A stretch of 64,000 nt of DNA from CAVWUA01 sp963758025. Its GTDB lineage: Bacteria; Planctomycetota; Planctomycetia; Isosphaerales; Isosphaeraceae. How positions within the stretch are numbered: the stretch's first letter is position 1; each line of letters begins with the position of its first letter. Under the pieces are notes generated by a model. The model saw only the letters and a list, made by a program, of their open reading frames with translations. It was not told the DNA's origin and did not search any database. Positions 36,212 to 45,475 of this stretch are shown piece after piece. The stretch spans positions 186,001 to 250,000 of the forward strand of contig CAVWUA010000007.1 in assembly GCA_963758025.1 (NCBI GenBank), read 5' to 3'. The position numbers were made by a program, and so were the translations under genes.

Positions 36212-39200
36212 TCAGACCCAGCCGGCATCGGGGCTGGGGTCCGACTCGATCTCAGGCCGGAGCGTCCGACGCCGTGTCTCCTCGGGGCTGTCATGAACGA
36301 CCAAGGAGTAGAGGCAAGGGACGACCAGCAGCGTGGTAAAGAGACCGGCCACCAGACCACCAATGACCGCGCGGCCCAGCGGAGCGTTCGCCTCGCTGCC
36401 ACGCTCGATGGCGAGCGACATCGGGATCAGCGCGAAGAAGGCCGCCAGGGCCGTCATGACCACCGGACGGACGCGGATCGACGCCGCCTTGCGGATCGCC
36501 TGGTCGGGGGAGAGGCCTTCGACGGTCCGCAGGTTCTGCGCGAAGTCCACCAGGAGCACCGTGTTCGACACGACGATACCCACCATGAAGATCACGCCCA
36601 GCAAGGACTGCACGTTGATCGCCGTCCCAGTCAGGAAGAGGACCGTGAGCACGCCGATCAAGCCGAGAGGCACGGCAAACAGGATCACCAGCGGGGAGAC
36701 GTACGACTTGAACAGCGACACCATCAGGAAGTAGATCAGGAGCGTTGCCAGGCAAAGGCCGAGGCCCAGGTCGCGGAACGTCTGACGCATCCGTTCGTAT
36801 TCACCGCTGAGGACGATCTTCGAACCGGTCATCGTGGCCTTGCCTTCGGAGTCGGGATCGTAAGGCGTCCACGTCCCGTCCTCGTTGACCTCGCCGAACT
36901 GGGCAACGACCTTGGTGACATCATCGGCGACGTGGCCGAGGTCACGGCCCTCGACGCCCATCGTCAACTCGATCGTCGGCTGGATGTTGTAGTGGACGAC
37001 CTCCGTCGGCACGGTCGTCTTCTCGATCGTCGCGAGGTTCCGCAGCGGAACCGGCTTCTCCTGGTTCGGCCCCGTGATCGGCACGTCCAGCAACGTTCGG
37101 ACGGACTTAATGTCTTCGGGGCGATAGGAAACACCGACGAAGTACTGATTGTGACTGACCGGGTCGATCCAGAAGTTCTTCTTATTAAATTGGATACTGG
37201 AATTCATGGCCGCCACGACGTTCTTCATGACCTCTTGCTGGGTCAATCCGAGGTCGGCCGCCTTTGCCCGATCCACCTGGATCACGTACTGCGGATAGTT
37301 CAGCCGCTGGATCACGCGGGCATCCACGACTCCGTCAATCTTATCCACCTTGGCCTTGATGGCGGTGGCGACTTTATGGGCTTTCTCCTGATCCTTTCCG
37401 GAGATCCGGATGTTGATCGGCGTCGATTTGCCTTCGTTCATGGCGCCTCGGATCATGCCGCCGGAGTCGAACGCGAATTCCAAGTCGGAGAAATGCGAGT
37501 CATTATTGAAGCGATCGCGAAGCATCGTCACATATTCCTGCGCCGAGTGCTCGCGTTCGCTGGTGAGCTGGACCTTGATGACCGTATCCATCGGTCCGGC
37601 GTTGGGGGTGTAGGCGGCGGACCAGTCGGGGGTGACGCCGATCTCGCTGATGTAAAGCTGAAGGTCGGACTCCGGCTCCTCGGGATCGCCACCGTGCCGC
37701 GCGGAGGCTTTCTCGATGGTCTCCTTCAAGACCGCCTCGACCTCCGCAATACGCTCCTCCGTCAGCTCGATTCGAGTGCCGCTCGGAGCGCGGACGTACA
37801 TTTCAAACGCGCCGGCGTCCACCTCCGGGAAAAACTCGCGACGCATCTGTGACCCGATCCCCAACAAGACCGCGACCAGCAAACCGACAGCCGAGAGAAC
37901 CACGATCAGCCGGAACTTCATGATCTGGTTCAACAGTCCGGTATACCATCGGATTCCTGATTCGATCATGCCTTCCCAACGCCCGAAGGCCCGCGAGATC
38001 CATCCCTTTCGGGACGGAGCGGTTGCCGTTGATCGGCTCCATCGTATTCGGATCGTGATGCTGCTCGGCATGCGCTTCGCCATGACCATGTGCATGGTGA
38101 TGTCCAGCATGCCCCTTCAGCCAGTTGGCGGCCCGCGAGGGGACGAACGTCCGCGACAGAATGTAGGCCGCGATCATCGCGAAAGCCACAGCGAAGGCCA
38201 TTGGTCGGAACAGGAATTGACCCAGAGCCCGGCATCAATGCCAGAGGCGAGAGGACCAGCAAAGTACAAAGACTGGCGACCAACTCTGGAATGGCCACCT
38301 CGCTCGCCCCGAGGAAGGCGGCTTCGTGTGGGGTCGTGCCCATTTCGAGGTGTCGGTGCGTATTTTCAAGGCAGATGATCGCGCTATCGACCATTGGCCC
38401 GATCGCCAGCGCGAGGCCGGCCAGCGTCATGACGTTAATGGTATTGCCCGTGAAATACAGGCCGATCAAGGCGGCCATCACCGCCAGGGGCAAGGTCAGG
38501 ACCGCGATGGCTGTCATGCGCAACTGGCCGAGGAACAGCAGGATCACGAGCGAACAGAGCACTGCGCCCAGAAGCCCTTCCTGCACCAAACTTTCGATTG
38601 ATTTGCGCACATAAACAGACTGATCCATCACCAGTTTCAGACTGATATCGCCCGGAACCAGGCGATCCTGGAAATCCTTGAGGCTGGATCGGAGCGTCTC
38701 GACAACCTTGAGCGTACTCGAACCGAGCTGCCGATAGACCGGAATGTATACCTGACGCCGGCCGTTGACGCGCACTACATTCGTCTGGATGAAGCTGGCA
38801 TCCTCCGGCTTGGCGACATCCCTGACGTAGGCACGGTTGCCGTATTTGGTACGCAGCGGAATGTCGCCGATCTGCTCGACCGGCTTGATCAGCGAATTAC
38901 TGTCGATGGCGTAATCCGTATTGCCGAACTTGGCATCGCCGGTGGGCAGGAAGACGTTGAAATCGTCCACGGCGTTCATCACGTCGATCGGCGAGAGCCC
39001 CGGGCCTGCATCTTCTCGCGGTCGAGATAGACCATGACCGAGCGGATCTTCCCGCCGAAGACGACCGGCGCGACGGCCCCCTGCACGCCCATGATCATGT
39101 TGCGGACCTGATAACGGCCCACGTCGTAGAGGATCGACTCGGATTCCGCCTTACTATCCAGGGCCACGACCGAGACGGGGGTCGTGCTCGTCGGGTCGAA

Positions 39201-39593
39201 CGGCAAGACCACCGGCGGCAAGGTCCCTGGCGGCAAGTTCGGCAGGGTCGAGAGCGCCAGGGAGTTGACCTGGGTCAAGGCCCCGTTGGGATCGACATCG
39301 CCGTGAAAGTAGTTGCGGATGATGCTCGCGCCGACGATCGAACGCGATTCCTGGTAACGCTTTCCGTTGGCCTGGCCGGTCCAGCGTTCCATACGGTTGG
39401 TGATGTCTTTTTCGATACTGGTCGCCGGCATGCCCCCGTAGAAGGTCAAGACCTGCACGGCAGGGCTTTTGAAGACCGGCAAGATATCGACCGGGATCAT
39501 GAAGAGACAGAGGACACCCAGAACGATGATCGAAAGTGACATCACCGTAACGGCATAGGGATTGCGCAGAGATGCGCGTATGAGGCCATTCAT
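36212..39593 (-). CDS. RND efflux transporter inner-membrane pump, three frame breaks
   Basis: Proton-driven multidrug or metal efflux pump of the AcrB/HAE type, about 1126 residues once the frames are joined. The start MNGLIRASLRNPYAVTVMSL, the DILPVFKSPAVQVLTFYGGM loop and PVDAGAFEMYVRAPSGTRIE-type docking loop are all family-like. Membrane segments include FLGQLRMTAIAVLTLPLAVM and GVIFMVGIVVSNTVLLVDFA. Three breaks: near 38998 (one base missing, joins REKMQARG to LSPIDVMNAVDDF), near 38230 (extra base, joins LALMPG to GQFLFRPMAFAV) and near 38005 (extra base, joins VPKG to WISRAFGRWEGM). A histidine-rich stretch (KGHAGHHHAHGHGEAHAEQH) lies in the loop before helix 7. Divergent from its likely adaptor at 40896. 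Confidence 0.88.
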
Positions 39594-39712
39594 AGAACGA
39601 TCGTGCTCCGCTCAAGTGCTGTGGAGAAGAACCCACGCCGGGAAGGCGTGTACGATTGGATGGGAGACGCTGAGGATGGATTCCTCGCGCACTCAGCAAC
39701 CTTGCCGTCGGT

Positions 39713-40046
39713 TCAACAGCGCAGACGAATTAGCGGTCTCGTCGTCAGCGTAGGAAGAGATCGTTCGGTCCATCGGGGACCGGAATGAATGGGTATCAAA
39801 ACCCTTTCCATCGGAGTCAGGGCCAGAATTAAGCCCTCGAACTCTTCTTCTTCAAAATCGGGCAGGACGGCGGGTGCCCTCGGCTCGGAGTGAGCCGTCG
39901 ATGCGGGGGAGACGAGGTCAGGCGGGAGCGGAAGAGTTCGATCTTCGGAAAGGGTAGGATGGAAGGGTGCCCGTCGCCGAGGCATGCAAGCCACGCGAAG
40001 CGAGGAAAGCTGTGAGCAACAGCAGTCCAATTCGCAAGCAGGTCAT
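39713..40046 (-). CDS. small secreted protein of unknown function, probable frame break
   Basis: Read on the minus strand from ATG at 40046, the product begins with a signal peptide (MTCLRIGLLLLTAFLASRGL, then HASA). That frame stops soon after, but a frame shifted by one base continues as PTLSEDRTLPLPPDLVSPAS and ends PTLTTRPLIRLRC. Removing one base between about 39960 and 39990 would join them to about 110 residues. The end RLRC is shared with the divergent small protein at 40286-40669, and the acidic patch DFEEEEFEG has a counterpart there (ISEDDDFIA). I therefore treat them as related proteins. GAGG lies five bases before the ATG. The fusion is less certain than for other broken genes. 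Confidence 0.45.
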
Positions 40047-40285
40047 GCCGTACCTCAACAGTGCTCCTTCATTCAGAGGGGAAGTCAAGCCGTCGCTAAT
40101 CACGGAATTATTATTCAGCAGGGGAGACACTGTCAACCCTCACCGACGGCTTCGATTCGGAGTCAAGTTCTTGGCTTGCAGATTCCGCGCCGAAGGCACG
40201 CCGATTGCGGTTACAGAAGAAATTGCGTTGACCGCACGGCGATCAGCCTCTAGCATACGTTTTATCACCTCGTAGAGGAGTGAGA
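40047..40285. other. divergent intergenic region between two small secreted protein genes
   Basis: About 240 bases with an A/T-rich core (CGGAATTATTATTCAG near 40103-40118), likely to carry both promoters. No coding frame. Confidence 0.35.
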
Positions 40286-40669
40286 ATGAGGATCGGCGGC
40301 AAGCATGGGAACTCACCAACGATGAAGGGCTGGCGGATCATACCGATCCTGTGTGCTCTTTCCCTGCTTGGCATCAGTCTATTGATGGCCCGTGTCATCT
40401 CTCCTCAATGCATTCAAGGTCATCCGGATTCGCTCTCGGGGAATCCTCATCGGGCTCTTGTATTTGATTCGGGCCCACCGATCCATGTTTCCCTGATCGT
40501 CATTCGCCAGTCGGCGATCGACACCGAGATTTCCGAGGACGACGACTTCATCGCCAGCCCCCAAGTCACGAATTGCTCCACATCCGATTTCTTTGACCGG
40601 TCCTTCGGGACGACACTCCCGACCATCCCCCCCATTCGGACGATCGTTCCCATTCGACTGAGATGTTGA
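40286..40669 (+). CDS. small secreted protein of unknown function ending RLRC
   Basis: About 127 residues. The N-terminal hydrophobic segment (MKGWRIIPILCALSLLGISL, then LMARV) is a signal peptide or anchor. The mature part has beta-like stretches (RALVFDSGPPIHVSLIVIRQ), an acidic patch (TEISEDDDFIASPQ) and an end PIRTIVPIRLRC. It resembles the protein on the other side of the intergenic region in size, signal, acidic patch and the terminal RLRC. GAGGAG lies about five bases before the ATG at 40286; a second methionine 12 codons later sits directly before the hydrophobic segment. Located between the RND pump and its adaptor, so a link to the efflux system is possible but unproven. Confidence 0.5.
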   Translation: MRIGGKHGNSPTMKGWRIIPILCALSLLGISLLMARVISPQCIQGHPDSLSGNPHRALVFDSGPPIHVSLIVIRQSAIDTEISEDDDFIASPQVTNCSTSDFFDRSFGTTLPTIPPIRTIVPIRLRC

Positions 40670-40895
40670 CTTCGACCGCTACGTCATCGCCTCCGGGCAA
40701 TGCGCCGCAGTTTGAGCGTTCCGGCTGAACACAGCCCGACTGGCCGGATCGCCAACATGTTCATGATTGATCTCTACTCTCGAAGTCCGTTTCATCCGTG
40801 TCCGCGTGCGCATCGTTTCCCCTTGTTGGAATGCGACCACAAGCGTATGCCAATGTCGCTATCCAGACATCTATATAATCTGAATGGAGGTTTCT

Positions 40896-42380
40896 ATGGT
40901 CGTCGAGAAGACTGAAGTCACACCAGGCACACCCGCGAGGGAACCCGAGCGCACAACCCAGGCCCAAGCCACGACTCATCGTCGCTCCTCGGGACGCTGG
41001 CGTGGACCCCTTCTCGTGGCTCTCGCGGTGCTGGCCGTCGGAGCGTTGGGGGGGTTCTGGTATTTCGGCCGCGGAGAAAAACAAGTGGCCGCGGCGCAGC
41101 GGGAAGATAAAGTCACAGATGAACTCGCGCCGACCGTGGAAGTTGTCTTCCCAAGCCAGGGCGGGTTGAGACTCACAACAACTCAACCCGGCACACTTCA
41201 TGCGTTTGAATCGGCGAATCTCTTCGCCAAGGTCTCTGGCTACTTGAAAACGCTGAACGTCGATATTGGCGATCATGTGAAACAGGGCGATCTCTTGGCC
41301 GAGATCGAGGACCCCGAGGCAGTCAAGGCTGTCGAACTCGCCCAGGCGCAGTTGGAACAGGCCCAGGCCAAGGTCAAGCAGGTCGAGGCCAGCATCACCA
41401 CGGCCAAGGCCGATCTGGAAACCGCGAAGGCGAATCTGGCCAAGGCTCAGGCCGATGTGAAGGAGTACACGGCCCAGACGGTCTATCGCCAGAGCGAATT
41501 GAACCGAATCATTCAGTTGGTCCGTCAGCGTTCCGTTGAGGAGAAGCTCGAAGACGAAGAGCGCGAGCACTACCAATCGGCCGTCGCGGCCGAAGCCGCG
41601 GCCGAGGCGAATGTGCTCACGGTCAAGGCACAGATTGCCGCGGAGCAGGCACGCGTGCAACAGGCGCAGGCCGACCTTGTCGAGTCCAAGGCGAATGTCG
41701 AGGTCTCTCAGGCTCAGCTCGAACAAGCTCAGGTCATCGAGGAGTACACCCGGATCACCTCCCCTTATGACGGCGTCATCACCGACCGCAACTTCTTCCG
41801 TGGCGATTTCATCCGCTCGGCGAGCGAAGGAACATCGCTGCCGCTTCTCTCGGTGGCACGAACCGACAAACTTCGCGTGGTTGTGAAGGTTCCCGACCGC
41901 GACGTCCCGTTTGTCGATCGTGGTGACCAGGCCATAATTCACATCGACGCCCTGCCAAAACAGGAATTTCAGGCAACGGTATCCCGGTTTTCCGAGTCGG
42001 AAGACCCGGACGATCGGACGATGCGCACGGAAATCGACCTGGAGAACCCGGAGGGCCGGCTTCGAGAGGGGATGTACGGTGGCGTGACGATCGTGCTTCA
42101 GGAGCCGGAAAAGTCGGCCGTAACGATCCCGTCGAATAGCTTGATTCAGCAGAATGGCGCCGGGAAGGGGGCCGTCTATGTTGTCGTGGATGGCAAGATT
42201 CAACGCAAGGACGTTCAGATCGGTGAAGATAATGGGGTGGAAGTCGAGGTCGTCAAGGGACTGAGCGTGAACGACGAAGTGGTCGTGCGCTACAACGGCT
42301 CCATCGCAGAGGGATTGCTCGTTCATACTGAATCGGTGAAGGAGGTCAAAACGGAAGGTTCTGACGAACAGCACGGCTGA
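40896..42380 (+). CDS. RND efflux membrane-fusion (adaptor) protein
   Basis: Periplasmic HlyD/AcrA-type adaptor linking the RND pump to a TolC-like channel, 494 residues. Order of parts: cytoplasmic head, one membrane helix (GPLLVALAVLAVGALGGFWY), a lipoyl-like half (TQPGTLHAFESANLFAKVSG, YLKTLNVDIGDHVKQGDLLA), a long alpha-helical hairpin rich in Q, A, K and E (about residues 130-290), the second lipoyl half (EEYTRITSPYDGVITDRNFF), a beta-barrel domain and a membrane-proximal domain. GGAGG lies six bases before the ATG at 40896, so I prefer it to the ATG at 40884, which itself is part of that GGAGG context. A TATAAT at 40874-40879 is very close to the start. The pump at 36212-39593 is on the other strand. 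Confidence 0.92.
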   Translation: MVVEKTEVTPGTPAREPERTTQAQATTHRRSSGRWRGPLLVALAVLAVGALGGFWYFGRGEKQVAAAQREDKVTDELAPTVEVVFPSQGGLRLTTTQPGTLHAFESANLFAKVSGYLKTLNVDIGDHVKQGDLLAEIEDPEAVKAVELAQAQLEQAQAKVKQVEASITTAKADLETAKANLAKAQADVKEYTAQTVYRQSELNRIIQLVRQRSVEEKLEDEEREHYQSAVAAEAAAEANVLTVKAQIAAEQARVQQAQADLVESKANVEVSQAQLEQAQVIEEYTRITSPYDGVITDRNFFRGDFIRSASEGTSLPLLSVARTDKLRVVVKVPDRDVPFVDRGDQAIIHIDALPKQEFQATVSRFSESEDPDDRTMRTEIDLENPEGRLREGMYGGVTIVLQEPEKSAVTIPSNSLIQQNGAGKGAVYVVVDGKIQRKDVQIGEDNGVEVEVVKGLSVNDEVVVRYNGSIAEGLLVHTESVKEVKTEGSDEQHG

Positions 42381-42523
42381 CGGGCTGCGTGCCGTGTTTC
42401 CAGCCAAGTGCCGGTTGGACATCGAGCCATCCGTGGGGAAAACTTTCTCGTCACGGTGGCTCGGGTCGAACCGGGAGGGGGGATCGCGGTTCCCGGGGCC
42501 AATCTTTGAGCAAGGAGGCCCCA

Positions 42524-43459
42524 GTGCGTAGTCGCAGTCAACGACATCGAACTCGTCCCGTTCTCGAATCTCTGGAGTCCCGACAGGTCATGAGTACCGT
42601 CGGGACCCCTGGCTACACGATTAGCTCGGTCGTGAGCACCGTCAACAGACCGGGTGAAGTTGTCTCCGCACCGACAAGGGTCTTGCCGAGAAACCTCACT
42701 CCCATCAAACGAGCCACGCTCTTTGGCCTGAGCGCCATCCCAACACCCGGCAGTCCACTGCAACCCCACCTGGTCGGTGCCCGAGGACCCAACGGAGAAC
42801 TCCTGGGGTTTCGCCATGGGGCACCCTTCGCACCGGTCGTGCATCGCGAAGCCCTCGCCTATGCCCTGGCGAGTCGTCCGGGCTTGCTCGCCGCACAGCT
42901 TACCGGTCTCAAAAACACCACGGGTTCAGCCGTCGTCTCGAATTACTTGCCGGGCGACATCAACGGCGATGGTCAGGTCAATTACGACGACATGCACCTT
43001 TACGAGAAGGCGTATCTCTCCAAGGTCGGCGATCCCAATTACATCCCCTCCGCTGATGCGAACCGCAACGGGCAAATCGGCATCGGGGATGGCAAGTTCC
43101 TCCTGCGGAACTTTCCACCGCTGACGCCGAAGAAGCCTCAGGTCGTTCATATCACCCTGGCTCCCGGGGATCAGGTGATCAACCCCGGCCCGACGAGCTC
43201 GGGTGGGGTCACCACCAAGCTGCACGTGACGGAGCTTGGTCACACCACTCCCGGCTCGCTTGTCTTCGAGGACTCTGGCCTGGGCGATTACACGTTTACT
43301 GGTCGGGTCCAGGTCGCCGATGCCAACGGTAACTTCGCATTCACGATCGATCTCGATCCTGAGGATCAGTTGAAGAACACCGAGTATCTGGTCATCGACC
43401 CGTACGGCCAGCAGACGTATCGAGCGTTCCCGATCCTGTATATTGGGCCATCGAAGTAA
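42524..43459 (+). CDS. planctomycete surface protein with dockerin type I repeats
   Basis: About 311 residues. The N-terminus RSRSQRHRTRPVLESLESRQ followed by VMS matches the arginine-rich, LExR-containing head seen in many planctomycete exported surface proteins. Residues ~145-205 carry two dockerin-like calcium-binding repeats: DINGDGQVNYDDMHLYEKAY and DANRNGQIGIGDGKFLLRNF, each with D/N at positions 1, 3, 5, 7 and 12 of the loop. The rest is beta-rich (QVADANGNFAFTIDLDPEDQ) and may fold as an immunoglobulin-like domain. The start is GTG at 42524 with AAGGAGG ten bases before it. Two hairpins follow the stop. A role in cell-surface assembly is inferred. Confidence 0.75.
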   Translation: MRSRSQRHRTRPVLESLESRQVMSTVGTPGYTISSVVSTVNRPGEVVSAPTRVLPRNLTPIKRATLFGLSAIPTPGSPLQPHLVGARGPNGELLGFRHGAPFAPVVHREALAYALASRPGLLAAQLTGLKNTTGSAVVSNYLPGDINGDGQVNYDDMHLYEKAYLSKVGDPNYIPSADANRNGQIGIGDGKFLLRNFPPLTPKKPQVVHITLAPGDQVINPGPTSSGGVTTKLHVTELGHTTPGSLVFEDSGLGDYTFTGRVQVADANGNFAFTIDLDPEDQLKNTEYLVIDPYGQQTYRAFPILYIGPSK

Positions 43460-43466
43460 CGAACAC

Positions 43467-43500
43467 GGCCCGGCCCTCGTTCACAACGAGGGCCGGGCCG
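43467..43500. terminator. strong bidirectional terminator hairpin 1
   Basis: CGGCCCGGCCCTCGTT pairs with AACGAGGGCCGGGCCG around a tiny CA-type loop at 43467-43500, just after the dockerin protein stop. The convergent TolC-like gene ends at 43689. Confidence 0.8.
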
Positions 43501-43566
43501 TTGATCTATCAAAGTCGCGAGACCAAGACCGCATGATTCGGGTGTTGCGGATCGAAGCAACGAACA

Positions 43567-43603
43567 CGGCCCGGCCCGTCATCAGAAGAGAAGGGCCGGG
43601 CCG
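43567..43603. terminator. strong bidirectional terminator hairpin 2, near copy of hairpin 1
   Basis: CGGCCCGGCCC and GGGCCGGGCCG form an 11-bp stem with a 15-base loop, followed by TTGATTTTC. The flanks AACGAACA and TTGAT repeat those of hairpin 1, so the unit is duplicated with different loops. Confidence 0.75.
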
Positions 43604-43688
43604 TTGATTTTCTGGTCACGAGACGGCAGAGGGTGGGTGAACGATCGCTGAGTTTCGCTCCGCTCACCCACCCGTCACGAACTCTCTG

Positions 43689-45465
43689 TTACGGATGCCC
43701 TCCGCGAAAATGCATGTCGCTGAAAGGATTGGGAAGCTCCGAAAGTGGAGCCTCATGCAGAGGCGCGTGCAACGGGGTCGTGACCGGCGGAGCCGGAACC
43801 GCGTGATTGGGTTCCGGTCCGAGCGGAGGAGGGGACCCCAGGGCGACGAACAGACGAAACTGGGCCTGGTTGAACTCGACCATCGCATCGATAAGTGCCA
43901 GGCGCTTCGACGAGATGCTCCAGGTTGTCGAGCACTTCGATCGGGCGCCCCAGGTTCTGTCGTGCTCGGCTCAAATCCTCACGGAAGCCGTCCTCGGCCA
44001 CCGTGAGCTGGCGATACGCCAGGTCGATTTGCTGAAAGCGGGCTTCGGAGAGAGCCAGGGCCTGGGCCACCTCGCGGCGGACCAGGTTGATCGTCCGGGA
44101 ACGCTCACCGACCGCCTCACCGATCTGTGCCCTTCGTTGACGCTGGAGCGCCAGGTTTCCCTGACCGAAATTCAGGAGTGTCCAGATCAGCCGAACGTCG
44201 AAATCGGTACGGCCATTAAACCGACCGAGCAACGGTTGGGACAGGTTACTGCCGCCTCCGAAGACACCGCCGCTGAAGCCGACCCAGACGAAGGGCAGCA
44301 AGGGGCGGGCGATTTCCTCCTTGAGCTGAATCTGAGCCTCGGCGATCTCCGCGGTACGCGCCGCGAGTTCCGGCCGCCGCTGCAGGGCGATCGAGGTCAG
44401 TTGCGCCGCGTCGAATGACGGGTCAATCAGTCGAATTGGCACTAACGGGCCACTATGGGCGGAGAGTCGAACAGACGGATCGAGGTTTAAACAACGCGCC
44501 AGGCGCGCCGAGGCTACGGCAATCTCACCTTCGGCCCGCTGGACTTCGGCATGACGCAGTTGCCGCTGGACGCGGGCCCGCTCGGCGTCCGCCTCGCGGC
44601 CTTCGCCGCTCAGGGAGAATCCGGTCGTGATCCGTTCGACCTCGGCAGTCTGCGTCTCGTTCAACCGCCACGCCTGGTATCGCGCCTGCGCACCAAGCAG
44701 GTCGAGATACAGCACGGCGACCTCCATCAGAACGGAGTTCGCTGTCGCGGTGGCGAAGGACTGCGCCCGAAGGACGCGTTGCTGCGCCGCCAGCGGCTCG
44801 AACCAGGCATCCGTCAGAGGAGAGACGATATTCACCGCCGGGATCGCGAGACTTTCGGCCGCGAGGGTTCGCGAACCACCACCGACGTAAAGCGACTGCT
44901 CGGAGAGGTTGAGAATCCGTCCCGACGAACGCTGGAGTGGTCCGTTGTGACCGTGGTAGTTCGTACCGGCATTCAGGTTCGGGAGCAGCAACACTCGCGC
45001 CGCTTGTCGGGTTGCCAGGGCGGAGAGGATTTCAGTCCGCGCCCTCGCGATCTCAGGGTTCTCTCCCTGGGCCAGGCGGAGCGCGACCGACAGGTCGATC
45101 GGGTACTCCGGTTGCGGGGGGAGGACTGGACCTTCCACAACAGGCGAGGTCCCCATCACGGCAGGATTCTCCGCGGCAGGCGGGTCCGCGGCATCCTCAG
45201 AATCAGGGAGCAGCCGACCTTCCGGAGTCAGCTCCCGAAGCACCGGAGTCGCGGGCGCGGCCGGCTCTGGCATGTTTTGCGTTCGTGCCATGCGTACCGG
45301 GGGCGTACCGGGGGGGTTGTCATACGCCGAGACCGGTGACGCAACGCACGCTGCGATCAAAGCACCGCCGAGCACCCGGGTGGATCGCAAAGAACGTCCA
45401 CCCGCGTTTTCCGTCATGCGAGGAGGGGCGGCGTGTGCCTCCTGCACCCGTCCACATCCGTTCAT
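43689..45465 (-). CDS. TolC-family outer membrane efflux protein, second of a tandem pair, frame broken near 43902
   Basis: Outer-membrane channel of tripartite export systems. A signal-like region (STRVLGGALIAACVASPVSA) is followed by LSVALRLAQGENPEIARART, the typical OEP entry with L-x-x-A-L-x-x-A-x-x-x-N-P-x-I, and two helical OEP repeats rich in Q, A, R and E. The frame breaks near 43902: removing an extra base joins LEHLVEA to LALIDAMVEFNQAQFRLFVA, which is the normal OEP C-terminal helix. About 592 residues. GAGGAGA lies seven bases before the ATG at 45465. It begins ten bases after the stop of the related upstream gene, so both are in one operon. Confidence 0.85.
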
Positions 45466-45475
45466 GGCCGTCTCC

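Noticed and set aside
40874..40879. TATAAT directly upstream of the adaptor gene as a promoter
   Set aside because: No acceptable -35 box is present, and the start site would fall inside the ribosome site, so support is too weak for a feature.
40761..42422. A 553-codon open frame on the minus strand opposite the adaptor gene
   Set aside because: The plus-strand frame has a clear HlyD/AcrA architecture and ribosome site; the opposite frame is a side effect of GC-rich codon use.
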